DNA from: Clavulina sp. PMI_390 | Taxonomy: Eukaryota; Basidiomycota; Agaricomycetes; Cantharellales; Hydnaceae | Direction: 5' to 3' | Length of the DNA stretch: 13,479 nucleotides | Assembly (NCBI GenBank): GCA_015039315.1 | Contig: WIDE01000210.1 | Coordinates: 7,831-21,309, forward strand | Shown here: positions 9,446-13,479 of the stretch, one piece after another | Layout of the letters: every line of letters begins with the position of its first letter | Position numbering within the stretch: the stretch's first letter is position 1 | Notes under the pieces: generated by a model | The model's database searches: none | Seen by the model: only the letters and a program-made list of their open reading frames with translations | What the model was told of the DNA's origin: nothing | Made by a program: the position numbers and the translations under genes

Positions 9446-10030
9446 TGGGGATGGAAACCCCCTTGTTTATAAGAGACAAGTGCCTAGTACTGGGGATAGT
9501 TGATTGGGTTCGCTCAAGGGGACGGAATTTCTTCGATTTGGTGAGGAGGGAAAACTTGCGGGCGATCGTGCGTTCGACCCCAGGAGATTCGCACTCGTGA
9601 TGAGACTGTCGAATGGGTGGAGGGACAGAGAGGATCGACTCAGGGAGCACAATATGAGAAATGAGCCAAAGGATGGCAGGGTCAGCAAATGCTGGCTGGC
9701 GGGGACGGCAGGGGGAGGACAGAACTATGAAGGCGGTAAGGAGAAGGGGCGGGCTGGACGAAACGCCTGCAACCCGACCGCTTTGAACATGGCATGGATT
9801 ATCTTAGGTCAGCCGTGGGAATGAGTCATGCGGTATAACGCAAACAGCATCGTCGGCTGGGCGGCATCTGATGGTGGACCTTGCTCGACAGCGTTTGCAA
9901 AACGGAAGGGTGCATATCCCCCGTTAGTGCCTGCGATCACTTTTGGAGAAGTGGTAACTAAAAGAACTTTGCATTTTGCCTTTGACGCTAATACTGTAAT
10001 TGCGGCGGGGGGGCGCGCATCAGGGCGCGG
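9446..10030 (-). promoter_or_regulatory. Promoter region of the zinc-cluster gene and 3' region of URC4
   Basis: This 585-nt gap separates two genes on the same strand. On the minus strand a CCAAT box (attgg at 9503-9507 on the plus strand) lies about 58 nt before the ATG, and a TATAAA-like word (9466-9471 on the plus strand) about 21-26 nt before it. The latter is too close to the ATG to act as a TATA box unless the leader is very short. A plus-strand open frame at 9504-9824 shows no family signature and I regard it as chance. Confidence 0.4.
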
Positions 10031-11898
10031 CTAAAATACAGTACCGTCGCTCTCGATGTCGATCGGCGGCCCGCCCGTTTCGGGTCGCTCTCGCTTTGCC
10101 ACCTCTCTCCCTCCTTTCCATGTCGCGCTCTCCAGGACTTGCGGCAGACTCAGCTCAGGCGCCCCCAATCGTGTGCGCAGCCCTAGCAGTACCCGATCGC
10201 TGAAACAATAATTGAATTGTCAGAAATGCTTCCATTGACTCACACAATACAGATCGCGATGTCGCACACTCACAGTAATATCACCGTCATCGCCCGCCAT
10301 TCAATGATTGCAGGGTGTGATGGAGGGAAACGCGGAATGGCAGAAATACTGTCCTTGGCGTAAAACGATGTCACTGTCCCTCGCCGAAGCTTCAGAACCC
10401 CCAGATCAACAAAAAGTCCACCTGCAAACAATATGCAAAAGACGGGTCATCTCGGGGATATCAGTAATTCAGTTGTGCCGAGGCCCTGGCACGCTTCGGG
10501 GCTTATCACCGAACGCACCGTTTCGATATTCCGGCAAGCCGGTCATATCTTCCATGCCCTCCACTTTCCACCCCAACGTCGTCTCTAAAGGCACCACCAA
10601 ACTGTAGGTAAGCCACTGGGTGAGCTTGTGGAACGGAACCATGATCTCGGCCCCATCAGGCTCCGTCGCCTTTGCGCCAGGACTAAACTTGAGTCCAGCC
10701 GGCGGAGGTGACAGAGAAGTGGAGGCCTGCCGATCATCCACCAGATGAGGGATTGTTCGCGTAAGGGCATGGCATGGCCATACATCGCCAAGAGATATGC
10801 CGGCAAGAGAGGCGCGGCCAGGCCATATCGTTCGCAAGCCATCGATCAAAACGTGGAATAAAGCAGAGATGTGGAGCCGTCGGTCGCTGACGTTGTCCGC
10901 AGCACCTTTGCTCTCCTTTAGCAGGAAGTCTATTATTCCGCGGTCCCATCAGTTTCACACGTGGCTTGTGCTGTCTCACTCGGAATTTTATAGTCTCCGA
11001 GACTTACCGATCATGTTGCCTGGTCTACCTTCCTCACCAAAGAAATCGTGGCGACTCTTCAATGCGGAACCCAACGCAATGAGCAGGTTTGTTCGGCCCT
11101 CGAGCCCAGACATGGGGTTTTGAATGTCCACCTGAAACATTGCAGTCGCTTTTTCCACATTGAATGCTTCAAGACCCTGAGCTAGAAGCCGCAAATGTCC
11201 CTCACATTATAAGAGATTGATTGTCGTGAGGCGAAGGGAATGGTATGGGAACGACAACTCACCATTAACGCGATATGGATCCTCAGGATTGCCAGAGAAT
11301 TCTCCACGCTGAAATGCATGCAGACTTGCCACTGCCAGACCTTCCGATCGCCCAATAGTCACGTCAGTCTTTGGCTCACGGAACATCCAGGCATTCCCAG
11401 CACCAGCGTCCAACAGCACAGACACCAGACACACGTCGATCAGCCGCTTCGCGACTTCGAGTTTGTCGGGCGGCGAACTTGAGGCGGCCCAAGCCGTTAT
11501 CATTGGCGTGATGCGATCGATATTCCCGGCTTCAAAGTGTTTCCATCGACTGTGGGGAGGAATCTAGGACAAAGGCGACCGGCAATCAGGAAACATGATA
11601 CCATGGTTTGTCAAGTGAACTTGCAGAGGCATAATTAGATCCAAAGTCGCGCTGCACATTTAGTCGCTGAAATCAATTAATGCTCGAGATAGTTGCTAGA
11701 ATAGGGCCAGACCTGAATGATCTGGACGCAAAAATCTATCACGGCGCTCTCATGTTCTTGATGATAGTCGAAATGCTCGAGTTTTCCCTCCTTGGCGAGA
11801 TCGAAGACGCGCGTGCACCTTTCGCGAATGGCAGGAAGGGTCTGAAGGTATGCTGCCTGGACTCCTGGTGATGATTGTTCGTTTATGCTCAAGTTCAT
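10031..11898 (-). CDS. URC4: Uracil catabolism protein 4 (DUF1688 family; 7 exons, 471 aa)
   Basis: URC4 (Urg3 in fission yeast) is needed in the URC pathway that lets some fungi use uracil and uridine as nitrogen source; its exact reaction is not settled to my knowledge. Exons, minus strand: 11898-11713, 11651-11625, 11563-11263, 11181-11008, 10929-10519, 10421-10274 and 10199-10031 (1416 nt). Family motifs in order: LPAIRERC near the N-terminus, IPPHSRWKHF starting at residue 72, SVLLDAGAG with REP, GRSEGLAVASL, DPYRVNA, NPMSGLEGR, IWPGR, VPFHKLTQWLTYSL, TGLPEYRNGGLFVDLGVL, EWRA, and the C-terminal PPIDIESDGTVF. Length fits the family. The start is the first ATG in a frame with an upstream in-frame stop, but a further 5' exon cannot be excluded. 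One intron has a GC donor. It lies upstream of, and on the same strand as, a zinc-cluster regulator gene. Confidence 0.94.
11564..11624 (-). other. URC4: GC-AG intron in URC4, next to a 27-nt exon
   Basis: The 27-nt exon (11651-11625) encodes R-D-F-G-S-N-Y-A-S in phase 0, matching the Arg/Asp-Tyr/Phe-Gly segment expected between the N-terminal helix and IPPH. It is followed by GCAAGT, the usual consensus of rare GC donors, and the 61-nt intron ends in CCTAG just before ATT-CCT-CCC-CAC (IPPH). A nearby GT at 11620-11619 would leave phase 1 and break the frame. A CTGAT branch-like site lies about 25 nt before the acceptor. Confidence 0.8.
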
Positions 11899-12934
11899 TC
11901 TGAGAGGAATGGATGCTCGATCGTCGATTTCTGTATGATGGTGTCACAGCAAACAACGCAAGCATCGTCGAACGTCACGGGATACAGCAATTCAACCCCA
12001 ATGCAGGTGATACTGCTCTCGATCCCTCAAGAAGGTTACAAGCTTATTGGACGTAGTTCGGATAAATGGAGCTGATGCACTCCACGATGTATGCGGTATC
12101 GTGTCAACCCAGTGACTGTTCTGGTTTGTCCGAGTTTCAACAACACCTGCGCAGTCATCTCGTCGCTTCTGTCTTGCGCAGCTAGTCCCTAACGATGGCC
12201 GCCGTCCGCCCACTGGGTCCATATCAGACAACTAACATGTCACTCTCCCATCAGGAGGCCTAAGCGACGCAGTTCCCCGCTGCTAGCAGCATTGAATAGT
12301 TCTTACTGAATTGTCAAGTTATTGGATTAAGGGGAAGATGATTTTCTTCACGCTGTCATGATCAGTGATTGGAAGAACGATAAACTCACAGAAGACCACC
12401 TCAATTGCCATCCCAATTCGAACGAATTTGCTTATACTTCCTCATTGATTGGACAGGCTCTCTCACAAGTGGGCAAGAAGGGACAGCTGTTTGTCTAACG
12501 GTCTATCCGCTGGCCAATCAATTGTCAGTAGAATGCACGACGCTCTTTACTATACTATCTCGTACTTCCTGTCGATTCACCGTCAACAGGGAACAAAGTG
12601 AACCAATGTTACGCTTCAGACTTGAGCCTCTTAGAATACTCCCAATGATTTGTGGCACTTATTGCTCGGAGTACAGCGGCACAAAGCAATTGTCATGGAC
12701 CGGGATCTCAGCTCACTGGAGTGGAGGAAAAAACGTCTTTGCCTTGTGTGTACATAGAAGTCTGCCAGCCTGGAGTTTATAAGAATTCCAGAATACGTCA
12801 ACTTTGGAATGGAATTGGTAAGATAATGAGGCTATGGAGAAGGAAAAGCTCTGGGCGAAGGAACGTATCGGTGGGTGACACAGTTGCTGTCACTCTACAG
12901 CGAACCTCTGAAGCCAAACGTTTGCGCTCCGACG
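11899..12934. promoter_or_regulatory. Divergent intergenic region with several CCAAT boxes
   Basis: About 1 kb separates URC4 (leftward) from the small + strand gene. CCAAT pentamers occur on the minus strand at 12368-12372 and 12448-12452, and on the plus strand at 12514-12518, 12603-12607 and 12642-12646. A TTTATAAG word lies at 12776-12783, about 155 nt before the small gene's ATG. A GTAAGA at 12818 and an acceptor CTCTACAG ending at 12900 look like a possible leader intron of 83 nt. No frame here matches a known family. Which boxes serve which gene is inference. Confidence 0.4.
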
Positions 12935-13289
12935 ATGGGCCGCAGTTCAAAAGCCACTAAGAGATTGGTGAGATTAAATGACTCCAGATTTGGGCTTACG
13001 CGTACTCATGTTCCATTCACTCGTTTGCACATAGCAAAAGCCAAAGTCTGCGACCAGTGCAAGTGCCACATCTGCGGTCACTTCGGCTGTTGCTCCAAAA
13101 CCTCATGCACCAGAGCCAGTAAAAAAGCAGGATCAGGTGGTCAAAGCCGCTAAACGAAGAAAGTTGAGAGACGTGGCGCCAACTGGAGGTCAGAAGATCG
13201 AAGTCGATTATGTCACGTTGTTGACTGGGTCGCGAACCAAAGCTCGTGAGGCGATCGCCGCGGCTGCAAAACGACAAGGCACATCTTAA
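12935..13289 (+). CDS. Small basic Ala/Ser-rich protein, unknown function (2 exons, 95 aa)
   Basis: I do not recognise this protein. Exon 1 (12935-12967) encodes M-G-R-S-S-K-A-T-K-R-L. A 67-nt GT-AG intron (12968-13034) follows, then exon 2 (13035-13289) ends at TAA. The joint is phase 0 and avoids the in-frame stops of the intron. Residues 16-40 are an Ala/Ser/Thr/Val then Pro-rich, probably disordered stretch. Residues 48-56 form a basic patch containing KRRK, a candidate nuclear localisation signal. Residues 64-92 look folded, with an I-E-V-D-Y-V-T-L-L segment and an Ala/Arg/Lys helix. The composition suits a small nuclear or nucleolar protein, but that is inference. The start has A at -3 and G at +4. 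The frame stays open upstream to about 12830 without ATG, so a longer N-terminus through an upstream exon is possible. Confidence 0.6.
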
Positions 13290-13305
13290 AACGACCAGGT
13301 ACTTC

Positions 13306-13312
13306 TATAAAT
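13306..13312 (+). promoter_or_regulatory. TATA-like element before the next gene
   Basis: TATAAAT lies 17 nt after the stop of the small gene and about 140 nt before a well-placed ATG at 13454. A CT-rich stretch at about 13415-13440 follows, as expected near a fungal transcription start. The assignment depends on the partial gene being real. Confidence 0.35.
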
Positions 13313-13453
13313 GACGCTACGGGCCGTTCCCTCCTAATACACTCCTACTATATTCCAAGCAGTCGCGAGCGCACTGCCAGTGGTTTGGTGTGATATTGGC
13401 TACGTTGTAGATGCTTCCAGCTTTCCTTCAATTTTCTCGCTAGGACAGCAACA

Positions 13454-13479
13454 ATGTCTCCTTCGTACTCAAAGGAGAA
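13454..13479 (+). CDS. Probable start of a further gene, cut by the window end
   Basis: ATGTCTCCTTCG sits in a favourable context (CAACA before the ATG) after a CT-rich leader and a TATA-like element. Only eight codons (M-S-P-S-Y-S-K-E) are visible, so no product can be named. It could also be a chance ATG. Confidence 0.35.

Noticed and set aside
9504..9824. Plus-strand open frame of 106 codons in the gap before the zinc-cluster gene
   Set aside because: Low-complexity, Gly/Arg/Glu-rich translation with no motif; it lies in the expected promoter of the minus-strand gene and has no splice-site support.
12652..12960. Plus-strand open frame of 102 codons before the small gene
   Set aside because: It runs through strong donor and acceptor sites and overlaps the better-supported first exon of the small gene in another frame. 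The tail (SEAKRLRSDD...) looks coding-like, but I could not build a consistent model.
1..13479. tRNA or rRNA genes, CRISPR arrays, bacterial mobile elements or viral genes
   Set aside because: No cloverleaf, ribosomal RNA core, spaced direct-repeat array, or transposase, integrase or viral motif was seen on either strand.

Overview
The window reads as nuclear DNA of a filamentous basidiomycete. The genes carry many short introns (about 45-113 nt, mostly GT-AG) and three long genes have clear fungal relatives. Codon and motif style suggest an Agaricomycete, and a Rhizoctonia/Ceratobasidium-like fungus is plausible. The taxon is inference. No rRNA, tRNA, CRISPR array or bacterial-type operon was seen.

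Layout. Positions 1 to about 1523 are repeat-derived. A near-perfect 154/153-nt inverted repeat (54-207 / 251-403) with a 43-nt loop is followed by an older, inverted partial copy (about 412-570). The tract has no CpG dinucleotide from 111 to 1373, the mark of long-term cytosine methylation and deamination. CpG returns after about 1523. UDP-glucose 6-dehydrogenase (UGD1, + strand, 2380-4296) follows. Its gene converges on a 1246-residue Zn(II)2Cys6 transcription factor (- strand, 9445-4926, 13 exons). Upstream of that, on the same strand, lies URC4 of the uracil/uridine catabolism pathway (- strand, 11898-10031, 7 exons, DUF1688 family). About 1 kb further on is a 95-residue basic protein on the + strand (12935-13289, 2 exons). 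A probable next gene starts at 13454 and runs off the window.

I assembled all exon models by hand, using reading phase, splice consensus and conserved motifs. The three long genes close to whole codon numbers: 475, 1247 and 472 codons including the stop.

The most interesting signal is the use of tiny exons at critical motifs. UGD1 needs a 3-nt exon (GTG, 2530-2532) to complete the GxGxxG NAD-binding motif. The transcription factor needs a 15-nt exon (8966-8980) for the sixth cysteine of its zinc cluster, followed by a 16-nt exon. URC4 has a 27-nt exon that ends at a GC-AG intron. The 3-, 15- and 27-nt exons can each be skipped without frameshift, so splicing could in principle produce full-length proteins lacking a key motif.

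The genes are housekeeping or metabolic rather than an obvious cluster. UGD1 makes UDP-glucuronate for wall and capsule-type glycans, and URC4 acts in pyrimidine salvage/catabolism. The regulator downstream of URC4 could control it, as the zinc-cluster protein Urc2 does in Lachancea kluyveri, but only position supports this here.
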